Source of the DNA: Bacillota bacterium
Lineage (GTDB): Bacteria; Bacillota; Clostridia; Christensenellales; Aristaeellaceae
Reading direction: 5' to 3'
Length of the DNA stretch: 64,000 nt
Assembly (NCBI GenBank): GCA_023392515.1
Contig: JAEVYX010000073.1
Coordinates: 1 to 64,000 of the forward strand
Positions 23,841-33,437 of the stretch are shown in pieces. A model generated the notes under the pieces. That model saw only the letters and a program-made list of their open reading frames with translations. It made no database searches and was not told the DNA's origin. The stretch's first letter is position 1; every line of letters begins with the position of its first letter. The position numbers and the translations under genes were made by a program.

Positions 23841-25712
23841 ATGAAGAAGTTTTTGGCGTATCTGCTGGGGCTTACGTTGCTTCTTGCCAGCGCTGCTGCG
23901 CTGGCTGATGTGACGGCAGGCAAATATGAGGCTGTCTCTCAAGGATTTGGCGGCGAAGTAAAGGTTAGCGTAACCGTAAACGATCAAGGCGTGATAGAGG
24001 ATTTGGAGATTGAAGGCGCAACTGAAACCGAAAACATAGGTGCAGCGGCTATTCCCCAGTTGAAGGAGGCCATCCTGGCAGGCCAAACTGTGAAGGTGGA
24101 TGCCATTACCGGTGCTACAATCACCAGCAAGGCTGTTTTGGATGCAGTGTCTATTGCATTGACTCAGGCAGGCATTGATGTATCTGCTATGGAAGCAGTA
24201 AAGGCTGCCGGTGAAGATGAGACATTGGATACCGAAATCGTTATTGTTGGCTGCGGCGGCTCGGGCATGACGGCTGCCTTGGCTGCTGCGGAAAAAGGTG
24301 CCAAAGTGGTGGTGGTCGAGCAGACTGCCTCATATGGCGGCACTGCGCTGATGGGCGCGGAAGGCTTCTTTGCGGTGGCCAGTGAGCAGCAGAAAAAGGC
24401 TGGCTATGACATGAGTGCCGATGAAATGTTCCAATTCTTTATGGACTATAACCATTACAATTCCTATGGGCCTCTGACTCGGGCGTGGCTTGACATGACT
24501 GCGAGTACCGTGGATTGGGTAGCGCAGTATGGAAACCCCGCGACCCTGATGGAAAACACACAGCTTGCCCATGCAGACCAGATCAAAACTTATCACAAGT
24601 TTGATGATAAAAAAGCCGGGTTTGCAGCATGGTATGATAACATGGTTAAGATGGGTGTAAACGTGATCTTCAACACTAAGATCACGGAGCTGATTCAGCA
24701 GGAAGACGGCAGCATAGCTGGAATCGTAGGGCAAAAGGCGGATGGCGGAAAGCTCACCGTCAACGCCAAGGCAGTTATTCTCTCCACCGGCGGATTTGGG
24801 GCCAATGCCGAAATGGTGGAAAAATACATTGGGCTTAAGACGGGTACCTACGACATCATGACTTATGGAACAACCGGCGAAGGAATTCAGATGGCAATGA
24901 CCGCCGGAGCGGGAACTAACAATCTGGAATTGGGTGTATACCATGGTGCAATGCTGCCTGACGGCCTGAGCTTTGCTTTTGCGCCTGTGATGATGACCGC
25001 CGCTCCCATGTGGGTGGATAACGGCGGTGCCCGTTTTGTAAATGAAGAAGTGGTTTATGACTTTGCCTTGTGGGGCAACACTACCTTTGCGGTAGGCGGA
25101 AGTTACTGGGCTGTGGTGGACAGTGCTGCCATGGATAAGTTCGCCACGGAAGGCTGCCCCTTTGTGCATAGCTTTATGAAAACCATCCTGGTAGGCTCAA
25201 ACCTCGACAAGAGTGTATTCCCGTCCGTGGTAAACGGTCCGGATTCCATTGCCGCAGATCCTGAAATTAAGAAGACCATGGATGACCTGGCAAACACGGT
25301 GGACTGGCTGGTGAAGGCCGATACCATCGAAGAACTTGCCCAGAAGATGGGTGTTCCCGCAGACAGGCTTACTGCCTCTGTTGCGACATATAATGAAGCT
25401 GTCAAAACAGGCAAAGACAATATGTATTTAAAAAATTCCAAATACTTGACCTACTCTATCGAAAAGGGTCCCTTCTATGCGCTTAAGCCTTTGGTGCTTT
25501 GTGAAGGTACTGCGGGCGGCATTAGCACCAATGAAAAACTGCAAGTGGTGCGTAAAGACTTCTCCCTTATTCCCAATCTTTATGCTACCGGCGCCAACGT
25601 GGGCATGATCTTTGACGAAAGCTACCCCACCATGGAAGGTGTGAACCTTTCTTTCGCAATTAACTCCGGCCGTATGGCGGGGTATAATGCGGCAGAAGCG
25701 ATCGCGGATTGA
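23841..25712 (+). CDS. Secreted flavinylated FAD-dependent reductase (fumarate/urocanate reductase-like)
   Basis: 623 residues with AAAGGAGG upstream. Signal peptide about 1-22. An FMN-binding domain about 25-115 carries the covalent flavinylation motif 'DAITGATITS' (probable FMN-threonine at T93, attached by an ApbE-type transferase). A FAD-binding fumarate-reductase-type domain runs from ~130 to the end, starting with the dinucleotide motif 'IVIVGCGGSGMTAALAAAEKG' region. There is no haem domain. Such enzymes take electrons from the membrane and reduce small alkenes or organic acids (fumarate, urocanate, cinnamates and others) outside the cell. The electron acceptor cannot be told. The C-terminal 'MEGVNLSFAINSGRMAG' differs from the classical 'GANRLGGNSL' form, so this is probably not a plain fumarate reductase. 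Confidence 0.88.
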   Translation: MKKFLAYLLGLTLLLASAAALADVTAGKYEAVSQGFGGEVKVSVTVNDQGVIEDLEIEGATETENIGAAAIPQLKEAILAGQTVKVDAITGATITSKAVLDAVSIALTQAGIDVSAMEAVKAAGEDETLDTEIVIVGCGGSGMTAALAAAEKGAKVVVVEQTASYGGTALMGAEGFFAVASEQQKKAGYDMSADEMFQFFMDYNHYNSYGPLTRAWLDMTASTVDWVAQYGNPATLMENTQLAHADQIKTYHKFDDKKAGFAAWYDNMVKMGVNVIFNTKITELIQQEDGSIAGIVGQKADGGKLTVNAKAVILSTGGFGANAEMVEKYIGLKTGTYDIMTYGTTGEGIQMAMTAGAGTNNLELGVYHGAMLPDGLSFAFAPVMMTAAPMWVDNGGARFVNEEVVYDFALWGNTTFAVGGSYWAVVDSAAMDKFATEGCPFVHSFMKTILVGSNLDKSVFPSVVNGPDSIAADPEIKKTMDDLANTVDWLVKADTIEELAQKMGVPADRLTASVATYNEAVKTGKDNMYLKNSKYLTYSIEKGPFYALKPLVLCEGTAGGISTNEKLQVVRKDFSLIPNLYATGANVGMIFDESYPTMEGVNLSFAINSGRMAGYNAAEAIAD

Positions 25713-25736
25713 TGTTAACATAATATTATAAAGAAA

Positions 25737-25786
25737 AGAGCGTACCGACACTGATGAAAACATCAGCCTGGTACGCTCTTTTTTAA
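25737..25786. terminator. Bidirectional terminator
   Basis: 10-bp stem AGAGCGTACC (25737-25746) with 25770-25779, and an inner CTGATG/CATCAG stem. TTTTTT follows on the plus strand and TCTTTTC on the minus strand. It serves the convergent reductase and isomerase genes. Confidence 0.85.
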
Positions 25787-25801
25787 GTATATTGGCGATT
25801 C

Positions 25802-27280
25802 TTATGCGAAGGGATTTTCCGTTTTGTAAAGCATTCCCTTGGGCTGGTTAAATGCAATATCGTCCACACCCAAAAGCTTCAGGGTTTCATAAAGCACCTT
25901 TCCAACCTTGGCAAAAGCAACCGCGCCATGGTGGGGATAGCGCTTTTCAATCAGCACGTGGCGGTAAAAACGGGACATTTCTGGAATTGCAAAAACACCG
26001 ATTCCGCCAAAGCTGCGGGTGGCAACCGGCAGCACATCCCCATGGGCAATATAGGCATGCAAGGACGTGTCCGCAGCGCTTTGCAGCCTGAAAAAGGTGA
26101 TCTCGCCGGGGCGGATATCGCCTTCAAGGGTTCCGCGAGTTATATCCGGCTCTGTATCAGGCTCCAAGGAGCGCTTCATGATCAGCTGATATTTCATCTC
26201 ACCCCGGGTGAGGTGACATAGAGGCGTATTTCCGCAATGGAATCCCATAAAGGTATCACTCAGTTTGTAGCTGTATTTCCCCGAAATTTCGCTGTCAAAC
26301 AAATCCTGGGGAACGGTGTTGTTGATGTCAAGCAGCGTGGGGGGGAGCTCCGTGGCGCATGCGATCAGGTATTCTGAAAGGGCACCATATATGTCCACCT
26401 CGCAAGAGATAGGCATCAGGCGGCTTGTAAAACGGCTGTTTACATAGCAGGGAACAAACCCCATCTGAGTCTGGAAAGCAGGCCAGCACTTGTTTGCCAT
26501 GGCCACATATTGGGATGCGCCTTTGTTTTGCTCTACCCAGTCCAGCAGCGTTACCTCGTATTGGGCTAGACGGGGCAGTACACCGGGCATCTTGTTGCCA
26601 TCTCCCAATTCCTTGGCCATATCCGCTGCTACTTCAGGGATGCGCTTGTCGTCCTTGTGGGCATGGAAGGCGGCATACAGATCCAGCTCGCTGTTTTCCT
26701 GAATATTGACACCCAGGTCGAACAAAGCCTTGATTGGGGCATTACAGGCCAAGAAATCAAAAGGCCTGGGTCCGAAAGTGATGATCTTTAAGTTCTTCAG
26801 GCCGATCAGCATTCTTGCAATAGGCAAGAACTCCGCAACCATAGCAGCAACCTCGGCAGCAGTTCCCACTGGGTTTTCAGGAATATATGCCTTTACGCCT
26901 CTTAAGCCAAGATTGTAACTGGCATTAAGCATGCCGCAATAGGCATCACCCCGGTCAGATGCCAAACCATCCACACTTTCCTCAGCAGCGGCGGCAAACA
27001 TCACCGGACCATCAAATTTTTGTGCCAGCAGCGTTTCCGGGCCTTCCGGGCCAAAATTGCCAAGATACACCACCAAGGCATTGCAGCCTTGATCAGAAAG
27101 TTCTTTGAGCGCTTTGACGGTATCATTCTCATTTTCGATGATGGTTGAAATTTCAACCATCTGGCCACCAGCCTTGGTGTAAGCCTTAGCCAGTGCGTCC
27201 CTGCGGCGTCTGGACAAATCAATGGGGAAGCAATCACGGCTTACGGCAACCAGGCCCAGTTTGATTTTAGGAATATTCAT
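25802..27280 (-). CDS. L-fucose/L-arabinose isomerase family protein
   Basis: 492 residues from ATG 27280 (GAAGGAGG with 8-nt spacing; the frame continues upstream but without a start site). Sequence such as 'KIKLGLVAVSRDCFPIDLSR' at the N-terminus and 'FHCGNTPLCHL' with 'GDVLPVATRSFGGIGVF' in the C-terminal half fit the COG2407 isomerases (manganese-dependent aldose-ketose isomerases). It is shorter than true FucI (~590). The partner gene 26 bp upstream is an AraD-type epimerase/aldolase, so arabinose or a related pentose is the likely substrate (inference). No kinase is in the window. Confidence 0.8.
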   Translation of the reverse strand: MNIPKIKLGLVAVSRDCFPIDLSRRRRDALAKAYTKAGGQMVEISTIIENENDTVKALKELSDQGCNALVVYLGNFGPEGPETLLAQKFDGPVMFAAAAEESVDGLASDRGDAYCGMLNASYNLGLRGVKAYIPENPVGTAAEVAAMVAEFLPIARMLIGLKNLKIITFGPRPFDFLACNAPIKALFDLGVNIQENSELDLYAAFHAHKDDKRIPEVAADMAKELGDGNKMPGVLPRLAQYEVTLLDWVEQNKGASQYVAMANKCWPAFQTQMGFVPCYVNSRFTSRLMPISCEVDIYGALSEYLIACATELPPTLLDINNTVPQDLFDSEISGKYSYKLSDTFMGFHCGNTPLCHLTRGEMKYQLIMKRSLEPDTEPDITRGTLEGDIRPGEITFFRLQSAADTSLHAYIAHGDVLPVATRSFGGIGVFAIPEMSRFYRHVLIEKRYPHHGAVAFAKVGKVLYETLKLLGVDDIAFNQPKGMLYKTENPFA

Positions 27281-27306
27281 GCTGTGTTCCTCCTTCAAAA
27301 ATGTAA

Positions 27307-28002
27307 TTATCTTTGGCCATAATAGGCATTTTTCCCGTGCTTTCGTAAATAGTGTTTTTCGCTGATGTGCTCGAGGCAAGGTTCACCTGTTGGATTGATC
27401 TGCCGGGCGGCGCTGGCTATGGCTGCCACTTCCTCCAGTATGATAGCATTTTCCACGGCTTTTTCCGGAGTTTTGCCCCAGGTGAAGGGGCCATGGTAAT
27501 GCAACAGTATAGCTGGCATTTCCAACCTCGGGATATCCTTCATGGTTTCTACGATCAGGTTTCCCGTTTCGCCTTCGTAATCCCGGGCGACTTCTTCGGC
27601 CGTCAGGGGGCGGGCACAGGGGATGGTCCCGTGGAAGCTGTCCGCATGGGTGGTGCCCATGCAGGGAATACCAAGACCGGCTTGGGCCCAGGCGGTAGCC
27701 ATACGGCTGTGCGTATGGGTAATACCCCCGATTTCCGGAAAGGACCGGTACAAAACCAGGTGGGTGGGAGTGTCGCTGGAGGGCTTCATAGCGCTGTCAA
27801 CGGCTTTTCCGTTGCTTAGGCGCACCAGCACAATATCTTCAGGTTTCATTTCAGTATAGCTCACACCGCTGGGCTTGATGGCTACAAGGCCTGCTTCCCT
27901 ATCGATTCCGCTGACGTTGCCCCATGTCAAAACTACCAATCCACTTTTCCACAAGGAAATGTTGGCGTCAAATACTTGTTTTTTTAACAGTTCGAGCACC
28001 AT
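27307..28002 (-). CDS. araD: L-ribulose-5-phosphate 4-epimerase (class II aldolase/AraD family)
   Basis: 231 residues from ATG 28002 (AAAGGTGG, 5-nt spacing). Family features in order: 'TWGNVSGID', 'IKPSGVSYTEM', 'SSDTPTHLVLYRSFPEIGG', zinc ligands in 'THTHSRMATAWAQ', a third His in 'LLHYHGPFTWG', and the C-terminal 'KHYLRKHGKNAYYGQ' typical of AraD proper. It interconverts L-ribulose-5-P and D-xylulose-5-P in the cytoplasm. It is first in a two-gene operon with the isomerase and has a good upstream promoter. L-fuculose-phosphate aldolase is a less likely alternative given the C-terminal motif. Confidence 0.88.
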   Translation of the reverse strand: MVLELLKKQVFDANISLWKSGLVVLTWGNVSGIDREAGLVAIKPSGVSYTEMKPEDIVLVRLSNGKAVDSAMKPSSDTPTHLVLYRSFPEIGGITHTHSRMATAWAQAGLGIPCMGTTHADSFHGTIPCARPLTAEEVARDYEGETGNLIVETMKDIPRLEMPAILLHYHGPFTWGKTPEKAVENAIILEEVAAIASAARQINPTGEPCLEHISEKHYLRKHGKNAYYGQR

Positions 28003-28126
28003 GAAAACCACCTTTCCTGCATGTTTGGACTTTGCTTTTGTACAGATACAACAATACATCACGACTGGAGAATACGCTTTGCAGGAATAACAAGTTTCCA
28101 ATTTAAAGGCTGTGTGACCAATATAG

Positions 28127-28155
28127 ATTATACTGACATCTATTGTTTTTCACAA
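28127..28155 (-). promoter_or_regulatory. Promoter of the araD-isomerase operon
   Basis: On the minus strand TTGTGA (28150-28155), 17 bp, TATAAT (28127-28132), about 125 bp before araD. The leader shows no clear structure. Confidence 0.65.
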
Positions 28156-28250
28156 GGCAGAATTTAACATGTAAACAAGAAAAACAATTTTATCGCGCCG
28201 ATTACACAGTGTCACATCATGGGGAGGGTGGATTTTTGTCTTTCAAGGCT

Positions 28251-31200
28251 TTACCTGCTCTTCTGGGCAGCGGCAATCTGCTCAAGAACCTCCTTGCTGG
28301 GCGTCATCGGAGGCATGCTTGGCAGGGCAATATAGTACCCCTGCAAATAGTCTACACCGTGACGGATGAGCGTCGTCATTTCTTCCTGGGTTTCTACACC
28401 CTCCGCGACCACTTGAATACCTCGGGCGCGACAAGAAGTAACCAGGCCGTCCAGCAGCTTCTGGTGGCCAAGATTCGTATCAATTTTTCGTGTCATGGAC
28501 ATTCCGATCTTTACCAGATGGGGGCTTAAGGCTGAAAGCAGCACTTCACTATTGTCGTTCATACCGTAATCATCAATGGCTACCAAGGCATTCCAACGGC
28601 TTGCTGTATGGAATTTCTCTTGTAAATAGCTTTCGCTGGATGGGTCACCTTGGGTGATCTCCAATACCACCTGATCCAAATGAGAACTGAATTGTCGTTC
28701 AAAAGCAGCCATATCGGCGGTTGAAAGATTGCAGCTGGATATGGAGTTGATAAACACACGGGTGTCCGGAGAAATGGTGTCATTCTCCAGGCACTTGACA
28801 AAGGTCTGCATTGCACCAAACCAGGTTAGACGCTCTACCCGACACAGCTGTGATTGTGAACTGGCAACCCGCAGCACGTCCCGGGGACTTGAAAAATCAT
28901 GTCCGCGGGGCCGCATCAGCATTTCATAGCCATAAATCTGCCCTGTTTTTGCACAAAGGATAGGCTGCATGGCATAGTCAATCAAAGCTTGGTCAATCAG
29001 GCTGTTAAATGCCTCCTGCCCATTTAGCATAAGCGCGTTATTTTCATACAAAAGTCTGTTAAATTCCTGCAATTCGCCCTTGTGGGAGTGCTTTACCTGA
29101 TACATGGCAAAATCAGCATATCTCATCAGGTCTTCCAATAGGATGGCATCGGTGGGATACCAAGTCATACCGCAAGAAGCCCGAAGCCGATACAAATCAC
29201 CGGTGGGCAAAAGAATAGTCGTGCGGCGTATCTCCTGGCAAATTTGTGATACAATTTCCCGGGCAGATTCTTTGCTGTTAAGGCCATAGATAAGGGCATA
29301 GAATTCATCGCCCGATCGCCTGGCAGTGATGCATTGCTGGTGTTCAAATGCGCGCAAACACTGAGAAAACGCCTGGATGTAATCGTCGCCCACGTTATGC
29401 CCGTAAGTATCGTTGATAAATTTTAGGTTATCCATGTCCCACATGGCCAGGGCGGCTATCTTCATTTTGTCAGGGCATTGCAATAGACGCTGAGCATGTT
29501 CCTGAAAACCGCGGCGGTTATATAGATTGGTAAGCAAGTCATAATCCCGTTCATAGGCCAACTGATGCTTTTGCAGCATTTCTTGGGTTACATCCATGAC
29601 CGTGCCCAGAATTTCGCCTTCCTCCTCAACCGTATGAATCTGCAGCCATGTGTTTTCGGAAGCAGAAGGAAGCTTGTAGATATTATTTTCTCCTTCCTCC
29701 CGATGAAGCACAAGCTGCTCCATGTGATGGTAAAATTCCTCTGCATCCAGGTAGCAGTATTCTTTCCCACATGAGCCCCAGCCCGTCAGTTCCATTAAAA
29801 AGCGGCTGCAAAAGACTACCTTTGCTTCTTTTACATGTTCAAACACACCAATCCGGGCATTGGTCATGGCTAGTATTTTGGATATTTTGGAGGCGGATTC
29901 TGCGACAGCACAGGATAAGTCTTCAATGGATGTCGTCAGTTGATCAATCTCCGCGATATCCAGCTTTTGCAGAGAAATGGCCCGCTCCGGATTACTTTTC
30001 TTTAATTGCGTGACTAACGTAATGATTGGCTTAGTAACCTTCCGGCTGATAACAGTGGCGCCCAGTAGTCCCAACACCATTGCCATAGCCATTGCCCAGA
30101 AGATAAGGCTGCGTACCTGGTGGGGAAAAGCTAAAAGCACGTCTTCATTTACTGCGCCGATGAGAACCCACTGCTCCTGCTTATGAGCACTATTCGCACT
30201 ATATAAGTTCAGATTTTTTATGCTGCCCAGAAGGGATGAACCGCTTCCGGGAATCTCCAGACGAACCACATTGTCATATACAACATCCGTTTTTATCAGT
30301 TCGCTCGTCTGCTCCAAAAGGCTGCGATAACTGACGCCGCTGGAGGCAACAACGTTAATGTGCTTGCCTCCATCCTGGGTAGTTCCCAAGATGTATGTGC
30401 CGCTTTTATCCGGATACAATTCGTTATAATCCAAATAGGATAACAGGTAACTTTGCGTAAGATCGATCCCAAGAACGCCGAAGACCGCGCCATCCGGTGC
30501 GATAAGGGGAACAGAATAAGTTAAGACTTGGCCGTCATCGCCGCTGAGTGAAAAAAAACGACTCCAATAACCGTAGAGCTTGCTGTTCAAGGTTTTGCCC
30601 GCAAGCGCAGCTCGGTAGGGTTTAGAAAAGAATTGCTCATTATCAGACTGCTCGTCTTTAGAAAAATAGAAGCCTGCCCGCCACCTGCTATCTAAGGGTA
30701 TATCAAGTGATTTGGATATGGAAGCTGGGCCGCGCTCTATGAGAAGATCTGAATCGCTGGAGTTGATGATAGGAGAATTATCTGGATCGAGATCTCGAAC
30801 GTAAAAACCAGTGCGATATTGCCATGCGTTCTGGTTGAGCATACCAGGCCCATCCAAAATGAGAAAAGCGCCTGTTACGGCATTACGGCGAAGCAGCAGT
30901 ATAATATCCTCAGCAACAGCTTTCGTGATTTTCATATCCAGGGTGGGATCTTTTTTGATGTCGGACCAAGCAGCATCGTTTTGTTCTAGAATGCTTTCTA
31001 CCTGGGAGATGATGGCATACTCAGCAAATTGGAACGAACTCCAGCGACGAACCATCTCATCTTCCAAATCGCTGGCCTCATGCACTACTCGCTCGGTTAA
31101 TGTATTGTATGCATTTTCATCAATTTTTGAAATAACACCCAGCCCAAAGAATAAGGCACCAAAAAGAATCGCTTGCAAAAGCACAACCAGCGTTATCTGG

Positions 31201-31253
31201 AATAGAAGCTTGCGGAATATAGTCTTGGGCCTTTTTTTGATGAGCGATGCCAT
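28251..31253 (-). CDS. Membrane sensor with dCACHE, PAS-like, GGDEF and EAL domains
   Basis: 1000 residues, ATG 31253 with GGAGG upstream. TM1 about 14-36, an extracellular dCACHE-like domain about 40-380, TM2 about 381-405, then HAMP-like and PAS-like regions to ~560. The GGDEF domain (about 575-735) reads 'RRSGDEF', an acceptable variant. The EAL domain (about 745-990) reads 'YEMLMRPRG' (ExLxR kept). It retains the Asn ('VFINSI'), Glu ('LEITQG'), Asp pair ('IDDYG'), Lys ('VKIGMS') and Glu ('AEGVE') expected for metal and substrate binding. It probably makes and/or degrades cyclic di-GMP in response to an external ligand. It lies 12 bp after a solute-binding lipoprotein gene, a likely ligand-presenting partner. 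Confidence 0.9.
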   Translation of the reverse strand: MASLIKKRPKTIFRKLLFQITLVVLLQAILFGALFFGLGVISKIDENAYNTLTERVVHEASDLEDEMVRRWSSFQFAEYAIISQVESILEQNDAAWSDIKKDPTLDMKITKAVAEDIILLLRRNAVTGAFLILDGPGMLNQNAWQYRTGFYVRDLDPDNSPIINSSDSDLLIERGPASISKSLDIPLDSRWRAGFYFSKDEQSDNEQFFSKPYRAALAGKTLNSKLYGYWSRFFSLSGDDGQVLTYSVPLIAPDGAVFGVLGIDLTQSYLLSYLDYNELYPDKSGTYILGTTQDGGKHINVVASSGVSYRSLLEQTSELIKTDVVYDNVVRLEIPGSGSSLLGSIKNLNLYSANSAHKQEQWVLIGAVNEDVLLAFPHQVRSLIFWAMAMAMVLGLLGATVISRKVTKPIITLVTQLKKSNPERAISLQKLDIAEIDQLTTSIEDLSCAVAESASKISKILAMTNARIGVFEHVKEAKVVFCSRFLMELTGWGSCGKEYCYLDAEEFYHHMEQLVLHREEGENNIYKLPSASENTWLQIHTVEEEGEILGTVMDVTQEMLQKHQLAYERDYDLLTNLYNRRGFQEHAQRLLQCPDKMKIAALAMWDMDNLKFINDTYGHNVGDDYIQAFSQCLRAFEHQQCITARRSGDEFYALIYGLNSKESAREIVSQICQEIRRTTILLPTGDLYRLRASCGMTWYPTDAILLEDLMRYADFAMYQVKHSHKGELQEFNRLLYENNALMLNGQEAFNSLIDQALIDYAMQPILCAKTGQIYGYEMLMRPRGHDFSSPRDVLRVASSQSQLCRVERLTWFGAMQTFVKCLENDTISPDTRVFINSISSCNLSTADMAAFERQFSSHLDQVVLEITQGDPSSESYLQEKFHTASRWNALVAIDDYGMNDNSEVLLSALSPHLVKIGMSMTRKIDTNLGHQKLLDGLVTSCRARGIQVVAEGVETQEEMTTLIRHGVDYLQGYYIALPSMPPMTPSKEVLEQIAAAQKSR

Positions 31254-31265
31254 GCCCTTTCCTCC

Positions 31266-32759
31266 CTATTCCGCTGTTGTGCCGGAATGCGTGTCCATAT
31301 CGGATGCCTCAAGTATTGAATTAAGTTGTGATTGAAGTGCTGAAAACCAGTTTTCAAAATTTGCGTCTGCATCAAAGGCCCTAACTGCATCTTCCCTTGT
31401 AGCACCATGCGTCATGAGCTCCAACATGCTTTTACGGTCATCTTCCGCTTTTTGCTGGAGACTGGTTTCCAGAATGATGCGGATTTCATTACCGCCTTCA
31501 AAAGGATGGGGTGTGTATAGGGCATAACTCTGCGTGGTTTCAATGCCGATTTCTAGAACCTTTTGTACAAGCGGATTCGCTTGTATATTCAAGCTTTGCA
31601 GATGGGAAGAAATAGCCTGGGCATCTTGTGCATCTTTTTTGACTGGCAAGTACCCGGATGTGGCTGAAAAGGTGATATTTTGCTCTTGACTGGCAAACCA
31701 TTTCAAAAACGTTACGGCTGCGTTTTCCGTTTCTTGATCTGATTTAAGTACAGCCATTCCGGCACCTTGCTGCACTGCATACGGGCTTGTCCCTTCGAAA
31801 TTAGGTACCGGATAAACGTTCCCCTCGATTGAATAGGAAGTGCCATTATCAAGCGTGACCTCATTTGGAAAATACGCAGCGCCGGAAGTGGAACCTACCA
31901 GAGCGATTAAATCGCCGGTCTTGACATCGTCTGAACGGAAACGTCCATAGGAGGCGTAGTAGCCATTTAGATAGGGAACATAATATACGTTCCATAAGCG
32001 GCGCATCGCAACCGGATCCATCGTCAAAACTGCTTTTCCGTCTTTTATTGAGAACATTTCTCCGCTTAGCTGCATATGGCCTACCAACAGATAATTGGCC
32101 ATAGCGTCACGGCCAAAGAATGCCTTGCCATCGTCAAGCGCTGGCGTCTGGCTATCAGTCCAATCGTAATACATATGAGAAATCTTCGCAATGCCTTCCC
32201 AGGTAGCAAAATCCGCATCGCTTGCACCGGTGGCCTTGGAGAAGGGAAGAAAGTCTGTTGAATTGAGCAGAAAAACCTCTGTTGCCTTGGCAACGGGAAA
32301 GATATATAGGCTGCCATCCTCTTGAAAGTCACCCTCCGCAAGGTAGGCATCCACATATTCTGTTTTTTCAACATCGGTAAGATATTTACCGATGTCGGCG
32401 ACAAGGTTTTGCTGCTGGAATTGGTATACCGTGTCTGAATAGGCTGCAAACACATCAGGCATATCCTGTGTGCTTACATCTTGTTGAAGACTTGCCAGAA
32501 CTTTTTGGCTCAGCTCGTTGATCGAGCCTTGATTGACTGCTTCTACGACAATGTTATTTTGGGTTCCAACCGTTTCATTAAAACTGGTCACAAGCTGATC
32601 CAGTTGTTGCTTTTGTATACCGTTATAATAATGCCAAATCGTTACATTTACGGGAAATTTTTTATCAGAAAAGACAGGCGTCGATTTGCAGCTGGCGATG
32701 CCAAGGCATATAGTCAAGGATACGCTGCATAACAATAACTTTTTGGCGCCAGTCTTCAT
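31266..32759 (-). CDS. ABC-type extracellular solute-binding lipoprotein (family 1)
   Basis: 497 residues. Lipoprotein signal peptide with lipobox 'LGIASC' (Cys about 24). The body matches family-1 sugar-binding proteins ('VTIWHYYNGIQKQQLDQLV', 'AAVTFLKWFASQEQNITFS'). It would be tethered outside the membrane and bind a sugar or oligosaccharide. No permease or ATPase gene is adjacent. Instead the next gene, 12 bp on, is the dCACHE GGDEF-EAL sensor. This suggests a sensing rather than uptake role, though sharing a distant transporter is possible. Confidence 0.88.
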   Translation of the reverse strand: MKTGAKKLLLCSVSLTICLGIASCKSTPVFSDKKFPVNVTIWHYYNGIQKQQLDQLVTSFNETVGTQNNIVVEAVNQGSINELSQKVLASLQQDVSTQDMPDVFAAYSDTVYQFQQQNLVADIGKYLTDVEKTEYVDAYLAEGDFQEDGSLYIFPVAKATEVFLLNSTDFLPFSKATGASDADFATWEGIAKISHMYYDWTDSQTPALDDGKAFFGRDAMANYLLVGHMQLSGEMFSIKDGKAVLTMDPVAMRRLWNVYYVPYLNGYYASYGRFRSDDVKTGDLIALVGSTSGAAYFPNEVTLDNGTSYSIEGNVYPVPNFEGTSPYAVQQGAGMAVLKSDQETENAAVTFLKWFASQEQNITFSATSGYLPVKKDAQDAQAISSHLQSLNIQANPLVQKVLEIGIETTQSYALYTPHPFEGGNEIRIILETSLQQKAEDDRKSMLELMTHGATREDAVRAFDADANFENWFSALQSQLNSILEASDMDTHSGTTAE

Positions 32760-33110
32760 CTATAGGCTCCTTTTGCAAGATTTTGTCATTGGAAACTGTT
32801 TACATAAATACTCCGCCTACGTTTTTCTTACTCATATGAAGAAGATTATATCAGTCAGTTCCTTAAAATACAAGTCTGATTAGCAAAAAGAACCAGAAAA
32901 AGCTACGATATTCCCTAATATTTTCTGCACATTTTCTTTAATATTTAATAAACAAATTGTTAATTATACATGTACCATGCATGTCGCAATAAATGCCAAT
33001 ACTTGCGAAAGAAAAACATATACCAAAACCGGAGCTTATGCTGACACTTAATTAGCAAAAATGGTAAAAAAGCAGTCGCATTGCTCCGGTTCTTTTATAG
33101 CATGCCAAAA
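32760..33110. other. Intergenic region upstream of the binding-protein/sensor operon
   Basis: About 350 bp, AT-rich, no gene seen. It holds the operon promoter and a long inverted repeat, AACCGGAGC (33027-33035) with 33083-33091, which encloses a T-run on the minus strand. That structure may contribute to termination of the Dabb gene ending at 33111. Confidence 0.5.
32845..32873 (-). promoter_or_regulatory. Candidate promoter of the binding-protein/sensor operon
   Basis: On the minus strand an extended -10 TGATATAAT (TATAAT at 32845-32850) with a weak TTGTAT -35 at 32868-32873 (17 bp), about 85 bp before the lipoprotein ATG. Confidence 0.5.
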
Positions 33111-33401
33111 TCAGTCTACGTTGTAATCGGCACTTGCTGAACGCTCCATCACTGCATGCATATGGGCTTGTACAGGTAAATGCACCGGATGGGTTCGATA
33201 ACGCTCCAGGGACTCCATAGAGTCAAATAATTCATTCAGACAAATGTCACAAGATCGTGGGCTATGCACTGCGTCAGGGGCAGCTTCCAAAGAAAGCATA
33301 CCTTCAATTTTGCCTGTCATACTTTTAAGAATAATGCAGGTTTCTTCCAAAGCGGCGGGGGAATTATCCTTGAGCCAAAATAGAACGATGTGCCGTACCA
33401 T
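33111..33401 (-). CDS. Dabb (stress-responsive alpha/beta barrel) domain protein
   Basis: 96 residues, ATG 33401 with AAAGGAG 7-8 nt upstream. It begins 'MVRHIVLFWLKDNS', the hallmark of the Dabb ferredoxin-like dimer family, and keeps the 'RSCDICLNELFDSMESLERY' pattern and terminal 'HP.H' element. These small dimeric barrels include cyclases and stress proteins, but most bacterial members lack an assigned reaction. It lies 36 bp after ftsH on the same strand and is probably co-transcribed. Confidence 0.85.
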   Translation of the reverse strand: MVRHIVLFWLKDNSPAALEETCIILKSMTGKIEGMLSLEAAPDAVHSPRSCDICLNELFDSMESLERYRTHPVHLPVQAHMHAVMERSASADYNVD

Positions 33402-33437
33402 ATAAATTCTCCTTTAATTTTAATCATTGAGGAAGTC

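Noticed and set aside
33027..33091. Inverted repeat AACCGGAGC as a classical terminator
   Set aside because: The loop is 47 nt and the T-run sits inside the structure, so I did not call it a simple terminator.
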